DNA from: Dehalococcoidia bacterium UBA1141
GTDB lineage: Bacteria; Chloroflexota; Dehalococcoidia; Lucifugimonadales; UBA3495
Assembly (NCBI GenBank): GCA_002311385.1
Contig: DCAE01000143.1
Coordinates: forward strand, 50,293-87,796
Direction: 5' to 3'
DNA length: 37,504 nucleotides
Shown here: in pieces, positions 8,029 to 14,812 of the stretch
Numbering within the stretch: the stretch's first letter is position 1
Layout of the letters: each line of letters begins with the position of its first letter
Made by a program: the position numbers and the translations under genes
The notes under the pieces: generated by a model
Databases searched by the model: none
Told to the model about the DNA's origin: nothing
Seen by the model: only the letters and a program-made list of their open reading frames with translations

Positions 8029-9459
8029 CTAGGCAAACTGGTAGTCTCGTGATGCTGCAATCAGGGCCAGCAATATGCCGATTCTTTGCTCGGATTTGGT
8101 CTGGTCTTCTTGAGTATTCCAGCGGAGTTCGCCGCCCTCCTGGGCTTGGGCCAGCAACTCTCCGTAGGTGGATTCACTCACATCCAGGGGGCCGATGGCG
8201 TCCAGGCAGCCAGCAACCAAGTCCGCCGGAGAGAGGTTGCCTCTGGTTTTCAACCCGGCTATGACCGACTTGACCCCAGGTAGGCTGGTATTGCCCAGCA
8301 GGTTGGCGGCATAGTTCACCCGCCGCACCAATGCGCCGCCGTCGATCCACTCTGGGCCGGTGTGCCAGCTTTCCACACTAGGAGGATTGAGCAACTCTTG
8401 GCCTTGCCAGTTGCATTCCATGGCCAGCATATTGAAGCCGGGCCGGGGGCCGTTGTAGTTGCCTGCCATACGAGCGGTCCCAACCACCAGTTCAGCGGGG
8501 CTTTTCACCCTGGCAAACCGAGCATTTTTGAAGAAATCCGAGTTGAACAACACCCGCAACATAGTGCGGATATCGTAGTTGGATTCGACGTAGGCGTCGA
8601 CCAAGACCTGAATGGCCTCTGGGTCACCGGGCGGGGTGATGTCCCAGGCTGGCACCTGAGGTTCATCGGCCACGAAGAAGTTGTATAGGTGACGGGATAG
8701 GAACTTGGGCGAAGCCTGCTGGTCCACCAAGATATCTATTACGTCTTCGCCGTTGAAATTGCCGGTTTGTCCCAAGAAGGTTTTTTCCCCGTCGTCGTGG
8801 TCCTCGGGCTTGTACTCGAATTTCCAATAGAAGCGGCCCAGAGGATTGCGCGGAATCTTGGGGGCGATTGTCCAGCCGGTGAAAGCCCGAGAGGCTTCTT
8901 TGATGTCGTCTTCAGAGTAGTTGCCCACTCCCAAGGCGAAGAGTTCCATCAACTCCCGGCCCCAGTTTTCGTTGATTGCGTCGGCATGGTTGCCGTTGTT
9001 ATCCAGCCAGTAAATCATCGCCGGAGACTTGGCAAGTTCCACCAATAAGTCCCGGAAACTTCCCAATCCATGCTTGCGAAACATGGCTATCTGTTGGGTA
9101 ATCTCCGGTGGATTGTCCACCTTGGAGTTTCCGGTGGCGAACAGTTGGTGCCAGAAAAGGGCCATCTTTTCTTCCAGCGGACGCTGGGTATTTATCATCC
9201 GGTATACCCACTCCGCTTGGTTGATGGGTGGCCCCAAAGCTCCCTCGTAGCCGGGGAAATACCGGTAGAGCATATCTTCGTCGATGGCCGGCTGCGATTC
9301 GGGGTCGAGTAGCTCTTCCACGGTGGCTTCGTAACCCTTGGCAACGCGGGCCTCAAGCTCCTCGCGAGGTGCGCCGAACCCAGCTCGACGCATTAAATGG
9401 GCCATCAATGCGATGTCTTCTTGGTGGGCCATCAATGCGATGTCTTCTTGGCGGGCCAT
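8029..9459 (-). CDS. DUF1800 domain-containing protein
   Basis: A 476-residue DUF1800 protein, the regular partner of DUF1501. It shows the family motifs LMRRAGFGAPREELE (residues 22-36), EEKMALFWHQLFATGNSKV, NENWGRELMELFALGVGNYSEDDIKEASRAFTGWT, FLGQTGNFNGEDVIDILV, SPKFLSRHLYNFFV and the KSPAELVVGTAR segment. The start at 9459 has GAGGAGGG six bases upstream. Residues 2-20 hold a duplicated QEDIALMA unit made by a 27-bp tandem repeat. No signal peptide precedes the domain. The biochemical role of the pair is not established. Confidence 0.92.
   Translation of the reverse strand: MARQEDIALMAHQEDIALMAHLMRRAGFGAPREELEARVAKGYEATVEELLDPESQPAIDEDMLYRYFPGYEGALGPPINQAEWVYRMINTQRPLEEKMALFWHQLFATGNSKVDNPPEITQQIAMFRKHGLGSFRDLLVELAKSPAMIYWLDNNGNHADAINENWGRELMELFALGVGNYSEDDIKEASRAFTGWTIAPKIPRNPLGRFYWKFEYKPEDHDDGEKTFLGQTGNFNGEDVIDILVDQQASPKFLSRHLYNFFVADEPQVPAWDITPPGDPEAIQVLVDAYVESNYDIRTMLRVLFNSDFFKNARFARVKSPAELVVGTARMAGNYNGPRPGFNMLAMECNWQGQELLNPPSVESWHTGPEWIDGGALVRRVNYAANLLGNTSLPGVKSVIAGLKTRGNLSPADLVAGCLDAIGPLDVSESTYGELLAQAQEGGELRWNTQEDQTKSEQRIGILLALIAASRDYQFA
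9399..9452. repeat. 27-bp tandem duplication at the 5' end of the DUF1800 gene
   Basis: Two adjacent 27-bp units (9399-9425 and 9426-9452) differ at one base (T versus C at the last position). Being a multiple of three, the duplication keeps the frame and adds nine residues and an extra in-frame ATG. Only the first ATG (9459) has a ribosome site. Confidence 0.9.
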
Positions 9460-9641
9460 AGATATCCCTCCTCTGGCTACAGATTCAGGTGTAATAATTG
9501 GTGTAATCTCTATAGAATGTTGGATACAATCGTAAGGTTATCGAGAAGCCATGTCAAGAACAGCCGAACCGATAGATTAGCAGCGAATATCGTTAATAAA
9601 TCAACAATACGTTACTGTTTCGCGTTTGTATATTTGGGTCT

Positions 9642-10007
9642 CTATTCGGCCTGTAACTTGACCTCCACCAAGGGACTGTTGGTCACCCATTCTTCGACAT
9701 CACGGTCCCACTCCAGATTCCTGTGGATCGCGGAGATTATCTCCCGCCGTTGGAGTTCGTCCGTAACCGGTGTGGCCAAGGCTGGCAGGTCCGTTTTAAC
9801 GCTCTCTTTCAAGTGAAAGGTGAACTCGGGGTGAGCCACCAAGTTGGCATACCAATCCCTGGTCCCCGGAAGGCCGGTGATGAACAACCGGCCTTCAAGG
9901 CTATGAAACCAAATTTCGTTGCGCCGGAGCTGACCGGTTTTTCTCCCGACAGTCGTGATGTCGATTGTCCGGTCCTCCTCCAGCGCTCTGGCCACTTGTG
10001 GGCTCAT
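9642..10007 (-). CDS. Nitroreductase/deazaflavin-type oxidoreductase (DUF385, DDN-like)
   Basis: A small split-barrel protein of the F420-dependent DDN/DUF385 group. The N-terminal part has TVGRKTGQLRRNEIWF, followed by GRLFITGLPGTRDWYANLVAHPEFTFHLK; both are characteristic of the family. The frame is open far upstream (to 10241), but that extension lies inside the hydrolase gene and is arginine-rich shadow. The ATG at 10007 lies two bases after the hydrolase TGA, with an AGGA-like site inside that gene's end, so 121 residues is the right size. It is translationally coupled to the hydrolase upstream. Binding of F420H2 is likely from the family; the substrate is unknown. Confidence 0.85.
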   Translation of the reverse strand: MSPQVARALEEDRTIDITTVGRKTGQLRRNEIWFHSLEGRLFITGLPGTRDWYANLVAHPEFTFHLKESVKTDLPALATPVTDELQRREIISAIHRNLEWDRDVEEWVTNSPLVEVKLQAE

Positions 10008-10009
10008 AG

Positions 10010-10900
10010 TCACATCCTGGCTGGCAGATATTTCTGGTACCAGTCCAAGGTAGCTTCCATAACCTGGCTGAAGAAGGGTTCCACGTAGACCTCGTAGTGC
10101 CCGCAGCCTTCCAGCACCACCAGTTTCTTGGGTTCTCCGGCGTTTGCGTAAAGTTGCTCCGATTCCTCGGGCAATACCAAGCGGTCTTCGTCGCTGGTGA
10201 TGAACAGGATGGGCCTGGGTGAAATATGGCCCACTATCCACTCGGGATTGAAACCCACGGTATCGTCCACGTATTCCATGGGAATTGTGCTTACGGCGGC
10301 TGGGTTGTTGCGGCGGGCTGCTGCTGCCAGTTCGGCGGACTGGCGGTCGGGCAGTAGAATCTCGCTGCGTTCCACCATCTGGGACTGACCGGTGGTGGCC
10401 CGTGCCTCACGGTCGGACTTGGATTGCTCCAAAAGATCTCGCCATTCGTCAACCCGGCGGACCCGGCTCATCCAGCGTGCGCCGTGACCGATTCCCACAA
10501 CGCTGACGATGCACTTGGCCCGCTGGTCCACGGCGCCCACCCAAGACACGGTTGCGCCGCCGTAGCTGGTGCCGTAGAGGCCGATTCGATCTTCGTCCGC
10601 CTCGGGTTGAAGCGCCAGGAAAGTCATGGCCGCTTGGACATCCATCACCCGGCTATAGGGAGCAAGACGACTGCGGGTGCCTTCACTGTTTCCCCAACCT
10701 TTGTAATCGAAGGTCATCACCACGTAGCCAGCATCGTTCAGAGATTTTGCGTTGTCCGGCAGATATAGGTCTTTCACGCCGGTATAGCCGTGGCACAACA
10801 GCACGGCGGCCCGGACCTCTCCGGCTTGGAGTCCGTCCGGGGTGTACACGTCTCCACAGAGTTTGAACCCTTCGCTATAGAACTCCACTTCTCTTTTCAT
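10010..10900 (-). CDS. Alpha/beta hydrolase (dienelactone hydrolase/peptidase S9-like)
   Basis: A 296-residue serine hydrolase: oxyanion LLCHGYTGVKD, nucleophile S112 in G-T-S-Y-G, acid in FITSDEDRLV, and His in EGCGHYEVY near the C-terminus. The GWGNSEGTRSR stretch is typical of the UPF0227/acyl-peptidase-like esterases. The start at 10900 (MKREVEF) is chosen because AGGAG lies five bases ahead; the frame extends to 10939 without a ribosome site. It is followed by the deazaflavin-type gene with a 2-base gap and preceded by a palindromic repeat and the FAD-oxidase gene. Confidence 0.9.
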   Translation of the reverse strand: MKREVEFYSEGFKLCGDVYTPDGLQAGEVRAAVLLCHGYTGVKDLYLPDNAKSLNDAGYVVMTFDYKGWGNSEGTRSRLAPYSRVMDVQAAMTFLALQPEADEDRIGLYGTSYGGATVSWVGAVDQRAKCIVSVVGIGHGARWMSRVRRVDEWRDLLEQSKSDREARATTGQSQMVERSEILLPDRQSAELAAAARRNNPAAVSTIPMEYVDDTVGFNPEWIVGHISPRPILFITSDEDRLVLPEESEQLYANAGEPKKLVVLEGCGHYEVYVEPFFSQVMEATLDWYQKYLPARM

Positions 10901-10938
10901 TTTTTCTCCTAGGGGTTGAATTGCCGAGATAAATTGCA

Positions 10939-11011
10939 CAGCAGAGACTCAGGGTACGCCGAGTCCAACAAAAATTACTCTGCGCTCTCTGCGCTCTCTG
11001 CGGTGAAAAAA
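10939..11011. repeat. Palindromic intergenic repeat, CACCGCAGAG family, copy 1
   Basis: The stretch has a CAGAGACTC left arm and an ACTCTGCGCTCTCTGCGCTCTCTGCGGTG-type right arm (three CTCTGCG units). The same right arm recurs at 16573-16635 and 18786-18859. It lies between the FAD-oxidase stop and the hydrolase start. It is non-coding. Confidence 0.65.
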
Positions 11012-11013
11012 GT

Positions 11014-12207
11014 CTACTCCTCGGCCCGTTGTCCGGCGGCATAGAAATCCGGATCGGATTCCGCCGAAAAACGGGCGGGGGAAAAAGCCTCCAGAAGTTC
11101 GGGAACCTGGACACAACCGGCCATGACGTACTCGGCCAAGGTGCGACCGGTTACCGGGCCCAGGTGCACGCCCTTGGTGCCGTGGCCGGTGGCCAGAATC
11201 ACTCCTTCCCAGCCTGTCATCGGGCCGATGATGGGAAAGGTGTCTGGGCTGAGAGGTCTGGAGCCAGCCAACTGCTGCACCAGTTCAGCGTCTTCCAGTG
11301 CAGGCAGAACATCTATGGCCCTTTGCAGTAGCTCCGTCCTGGCCGATTCCGTGGGTTGGCGGTCAAACTCGTCTCCCAAGAACAGGTCCTGCTGGTCGTA
11401 GTCCCGGCCGCCTGTACTGCCGACGCTCAGCATGCCGTCCAACCTGCTAATCATGTGGCCACGTTTGGGCGAGCTAATCAGCACCGGCAAGGGCTCGCCG
11501 GGGAATCGCAGCATCAGACGCTCACCCTTAAGCGCTTGCACTGGAATCTGATAACCCAGCGTTTCGCTAAAAGCCGTGCTCCAGACGCCAGCCGCTAGAA
11601 TCACCGTGTCGCATGCTATTTCTCCAGCCGCAGTGCGTACACCGATTATTCTTGAACCGCTGGTTATTAAGTCGGTGACCGGTCTGAGTTGGAGCTGAGC
11701 GCCTCTTTTCTCGGCGGCTTGCCCCAATGCCAGGGTAAGGCGGTAACTGTCCAGTTGGGCCGACTGTTCTTCGTAGACCGCACCTCGCACTTTGTTGGTA
11801 AGCCTGGGTTCGATGCGCATCACCTCTGCAGCGTCGATCCACCTCATGGCGACGTGCTCTTCCTGCCAGGCCATGAGGCCCTTGATTGTCGCCTCCTCCT
11901 CCTCGTCCAGAGCTAAGCGCAAGGAAGGACGTTGCTGGAAAAGCAGGTCCATGCCCGTCTCTTCCTCCAAGTCGCGCACTAAGCCGGGAAACTCCCGGTG
12001 GGCAGCCAAGGCGAAGTTAAAAGATGGTCCCGGAGAGAACTCGGCGCCCAGAAGGCTAAGAGAGCCGGTGGCATGAGCCGATGCTCCGCTGCCGATAGAC
12101 TCCCGCTCCAGCAGTGTTACCTTCGCTCCCTGCTTGGTCAGGTAGTAGGCTACGGAACAACCAATTACGCCGGCTCCGACCACGATTACATCTGGATTTA
12201 CAGCCAT
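11014..12207 (-). CDS. FAD-dependent oxidoreductase (DAO family)
   Basis: A 397-residue flavoprotein of the D-amino-acid-oxidase/glycine-oxidase/sarcosine-oxidase class. It has the Rossmann dinucleotide motif VIVVGAGVIGCSVAYYLTKQG at the N-terminus, ending in E (LLERE) for the FAD ribose. The AGEIACDTVILAAGVWS second FAD segment is present, as is a C-terminal GSRPLSPDTFPIIGPMTGWEGVILATGHGTKGVHLGP block that closes the FAD site. It probably oxidises an amine or amino acid with O2 or an electron acceptor; the substrate cannot be inferred. The ribosome site at the ATG is weak. It is on the same strand as the SDR upstream and the hydrolase downstream. Confidence 0.9.
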   Translation of the reverse strand: MAVNPDVIVVGAGVIGCSVAYYLTKQGAKVTLLERESIGSGASAHATGSLSLLGAEFSPGPSFNFALAAHREFPGLVRDLEEETGMDLLFQQRPSLRLALDEEEEATIKGLMAWQEEHVAMRWIDAAEVMRIEPRLTNKVRGAVYEEQSAQLDSYRLTLALGQAAEKRGAQLQLRPVTDLITSGSRIIGVRTAAGEIACDTVILAAGVWSTAFSETLGYQIPVQALKGERLMLRFPGEPLPVLISSPKRGHMISRLDGMLSVGSTGGRDYDQQDLFLGDEFDRQPTESARTELLQRAIDVLPALEDAELVQQLAGSRPLSPDTFPIIGPMTGWEGVILATGHGTKGVHLGPVTGRTLAEYVMAGCVQVPELLEAFSPARFSAESDPDFYAAGQRAEE

Positions 12208-12535
12208 AACTAAATAGAAACTCCGCCCAATCTTTTAGGATGATGGCTCGGATTATCTGGCCGCCGTTCAATGGTGTCAAACGAGGTGAATTTTCAGGAT
12301 TGGAATCAAGGCTATGCCGTCATTCCGGCGAAGGCCGGAATCCAGAAAACGGCTGCGCCTTGCGAACTCCTAGGCGCCGGTCTACGACGGCCAGACCGTG
12401 ATGGGTTGCCAAACCCGTAGGAATCGCTATCCATGGGCAGTATAGGTATGGGGCCAGATGACCATGGGGCACGGAAGAGGAACGCGCCGCTCTGTTAGAC
12501 TTAAACTTGAACACAGAGGAGAGGCGTAGGGGGAT
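12208..12535. other. 328-bp intergenic region with a palindromic element
   Basis: No convincing gene is seen here; short open frames lack ribosome sites and resemble nothing known. It holds the CATTCCGGC palindrome (12317-12343), a short GGGTT/AACCC hairpin around 12402 and otherwise unremarkable sequence. It probably carries the promoter of the FAD-oxidase. Confidence 0.6.
12317..12343. repeat. CATTCCGGC palindromic repeat (REP-like)
   Basis: The sequence ATTCCGGC-GAAG-GCCGGAAT (12322-12341) forms a perfect 8-bp stem with a 4-base loop, flanked by CCGTC and CC. This is a widespread REP-like form in bacterial genomes. Only one copy occurs in the window. Confidence 0.7.
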
Positions 12536-13504
12536 TTACGCGGGCTGGTCCGACTCGTTGGAAGAGCCTGTCGGTTCTGAGGCTTCTTCCGGTTCGGGAG
12601 ATGCGTTCTGAGAGTCATCTTCCTCTTGCTCATCCGTCGCTAAATTTAGATAGTCCGGGGTGGAAGGCGGAAGACCGGTGTACTCCTCGCTCAGGTGCCA
12701 CAGTTTCAATGCTGCGTCTTTGTCGTTTGATGCTTCCGAAGATTCTACCAGACCTTCTTCCACAAAGTATTTTCCGGATACACCCTCTACTTCGGCGGAA
12801 GAAGCCAGGTAGGTGATGGGTCGGGCGCCCCTGGTGGCGCTTCGGCCAACTATGCGGACAAATAGGTTGAAGACTCGGCCTCTCAACCCGTTGTTGGCCA
12901 GGAACTTCGTCGCCACTAGTCCTGGATGTAGCGCATTGGCCGTGACGTTGCTGCCCTGCAGGCGGCGGGACAGTTCGTAGGTGAACAGCAGGTTGGCCAG
13001 TTTGGAACGCCCGTAGGCTTTGTAGCCACCGTAACTCTGCTCCAACTGGAGGTCTTCAAAATCCAGGAAGGCATCTTGGTGAGAGTCTGAGGAAACATTG
13101 ACGATGCGTGAGGGACCGCTGGATTTTAGAGTGTCCAGTAGGAGATGGGTCAGCAAGAAGTAGTTCAGGTGGTTCAATGCGAAGGTCATTTCGATGCCGT
13201 CTGTAGACAACCGGCGGGACAGCATCAACGCCCCTGCGTTGTTTACCAAGACGTCTAAGCGTTGGTAACTAGAATGGAACTCGCTGGCCAACTTTCGGAT
13301 TTCCGATTGTGAAGACAGATCTGCCAGCATGGATTCCACTTGGTTGTTCCCGCTCTGCTGGCGAATTTCTTGGACGGCTGTTGCGGTCCTTTGAGGATTG
13401 CGCCCTACCATGACCACGGTGGCTCCCAAATGGGCCAACTGCAGGGCTGCTGCTTTGCCTATGCCTGATGTGGCCCCCGTAATCAAGCAGACCTTGTCTT
13501 TCAT
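12536..13504 (-). CDS. SDR family oxidoreductase (retinol-dehydrogenase-like)
   Basis: A short-chain dehydrogenase with TGATSGIG (NAD(P) loop), VNNAGAL, NVSSDSH (catalytic Ser) and YKAYGRSKLAN (YxxxK). The order and spacing match the classical retinol-dehydrogenase/WW-oxidoreductase-like set. R after the second beta strand (VMVGRNPQRT) suggests NADPH. From the Met at 13504 (MKDKVCLIT, AGGA six bases upstream) it has 322 residues. The frame could start at 13594, adding 30 residues with no known match. The last 30 residues are a low-complexity acidic tail (DEQEEDDSQ... SNESDQPA) outside the fold. It is divergent from the LLM gene at 13686. Confidence 0.9.
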   Translation of the reverse strand: MKDKVCLITGATSGIGKAAALQLAHLGATVVMVGRNPQRTATAVQEIRQQSGNNQVESMLADLSSQSEIRKLASEFHSSYQRLDVLVNNAGALMLSRRLSTDGIEMTFALNHLNYFLLTHLLLDTLKSSGPSRIVNVSSDSHQDAFLDFEDLQLEQSYGGYKAYGRSKLANLLFTYELSRRLQGSNVTANALHPGLVATKFLANNGLRGRVFNLFVRIVGRSATRGARPITYLASSAEVEGVSGKYFVEEGLVESSEASNDKDAALKLWHLSEEYTGLPPSTPDYLNLATDEQEEDDSQNASPEPEEASEPTGSSNESDQPA

Positions 13505-13631
13505 GAATGTCCTGTCAATGTACCGTCGGTAGTTCTCATGCGCCTTCCAGTTTATGCACGATAGTGCTATCAATTCAAGCAATTTGCTAGACATAATATT
13601 GCCACCTAGGCCCTGCCAGACCTACTATAAC

Positions 13632-13651
13632 GCCTGATATATTGCCTGATA
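13632..13651. promoter_or_regulatory. Direct repeat in the divergent SDR/LLM control region
   Basis: Two copies of GCCTGATA (13632-13639 and 13644-13651) are spaced 12 bases start to start, in the gap between divergent genes. It may be a regulator site or chance. A GGAGGA ribosome site for the LLM gene follows at 13675-13680. Confidence 0.3.
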
Positions 13652-13685
13652 CAGTAATCATAAGAGGGTACTTCGGAGGATTTAC

Positions 13686-14642
13686 ATGTCTTCAGCGAAA
13701 TTGACATTTGGGTGCAGTGTGGCGGTGGACGGGTATTGGGACGTGGCCGAGATGGCCCGACGGGCAGAAGCACTGGGCTTCGACCGGATTGCCATGGGCG
13801 AACATGTGATGGACGGAAACCCACCCCGTCCCACCCTGATGAACATTCCCGCCATGGCCGCCGCCGCTGGCGCCACCAGCACCATTCGCATCATGACCGG
13901 CATCGTAATTGTCCCTCTATACCACCCAGTAATGCTGGCAAAACTGACCGCCACACTGGACCAGGTTTCCAATGGCCGCTTGGATTTTGGCATTGGCATC
14001 AGCGGGCAGAGAGCCACCGAGATAGAATTCCAAGCTCTGGATATCCCGGTGCGGACTAGGGGCAAGCGCACCGACGAGATGCTGGATGTGATGAAGCGGC
14101 TTTGGACCGAAGAACACGTGTCCCACAGCGGAAGATTTTTCAACTTCGAAGACGTCACTCTGTTGCCTCAGCCGATCCAGAAGCCCTATCCTCCCATCTG
14201 GGTCGCAGGCAGAAGCGATGCCGCCATGCGCCGTGCCGCGGTTACCTGCGACGGCTGGTACCCCTACCTGTTCACGGCCAGGCGTCTGAAAGCAACCAAC
14301 GAGGCATTGCGCAACTTGGCTGCTGAAGTCGGACGGGACCTGACCGGGTTCCATTGGGGACTGAATCAGCCTACCGCCATCAGCGATGACCCGCAGAAGG
14401 CGCTGAAATTGGCGGTTGCCAACGTGGGTGAACGTTACGTGACCCCGGAGCGTAGCGCTGAGGATATAGCACGAGCGCTATGCGTTGCGGGCACGCCCCA
14501 GGACTGCGTTGTAGCGATTCAAGAGCGTGTCGATGCGGGGGTCCGGGACTTTAACCTGAGCTTCCTGACCGCCGACGCCCAAGGCCTCTACCAGCAGATG
14601 GAGATGTTCTCCAAAGAGGTAATACCCCACTTTCGCTCTTAA
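13686..14642 (+). CDS. LLM class F420/FMN-dependent oxidoreductase
   Basis: A 318-residue luciferase-like protein: KLTFGCSVAVDGYWDVAEMARRAEALGFDRIAMGEHV at the start, then STIRIMTGIVIVPLYHPVMLAKLTATLDQVSNGRLDFGIGIS, KRTDEMLDVMKRLWTEE, and GTPQDCVVAIQERVDAGVRDFNLS near the end. The layout follows the F420-dependent group (Mer / glucose-6-phosphate dehydrogenase Fgd-like). Strong GGAGGA is five bases ahead of the ATG. It resembles the gene at 3229 in fold only. It lies upstream of the CocE-type hydrolase with 170 bp between, including a candidate operator. The cofactor choice is not proven. Confidence 0.9.
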   Translation: MSSAKLTFGCSVAVDGYWDVAEMARRAEALGFDRIAMGEHVMDGNPPRPTLMNIPAMAAAAGATSTIRIMTGIVIVPLYHPVMLAKLTATLDQVSNGRLDFGIGISGQRATEIEFQALDIPVRTRGKRTDEMLDVMKRLWTEEHVSHSGRFFNFEDVTLLPQPIQKPYPPIWVAGRSDAAMRRAAVTCDGWYPYLFTARRLKATNEALRNLAAEVGRDLTGFHWGLNQPTAISDDPQKALKLAVANVGERYVTPERSAEDIARALCVAGTPQDCVVAIQERVDAGVRDFNLSFLTADAQGLYQQMEMFSKEVIPHFRS

Positions 14643-14657
14643 CCAAACTCCGACACA

Positions 14658-14675
14658 TTGTCATTAATGTGACAA
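14658..14675. promoter_or_regulatory. Candidate operator upstream of the CocE-type hydrolase
   Basis: TTGTCA-TTAATG-TGACAA is an inverted repeat with 6-base arms and a 6-base spacer, about 140 bases upstream of the hydrolase ATG. The architecture fits a dimeric GntR- or MarR-type regulator. No such regulator is encoded in the window. Confidence 0.4.
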
Positions 14676-14709
14676 CTATGGCGGTAATGACCTCTTGGGA
14701 GTACAATCT

Positions 14710-14739
14710 CCGACGAGTCGAGTGTCTCGACCAAGTCGG
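14710..14739 (+). other. Stem-loop upstream of the CocE-type hydrolase
   Basis: CCGAC-GA-GTCGAG-TGT-CTCGAC-CAA-GTCGG folds as a two-part stem with a 3-base loop. No T-tract follows directly (a T-run comes at 14766-14771), so a terminator is not convincing. It could be a leader structure for the hydrolase. Confidence 0.35.
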
Positions 14740-14812
14740 ATCTGCCTGACTTGACCGCTTGGCCATTTTTTGGAAAATTCGCATTAATTCATCAGAGAGA
14801 CGGGGGTTCCAC

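Noticed and set aside
9642..10241. Longer version of the deazaflavin-type protein (199 residues)
   Set aside because: The first 78 residues lie inside the upstream hydrolase gene and are arginine-rich out-of-frame sequence; the start at 10007 fits the family.
12320..12514. Short minus-strand frame in the 12.2-12.5 kb gap
   Set aside because: It spans the CATTCCGGC palindrome and has no ribosome site.
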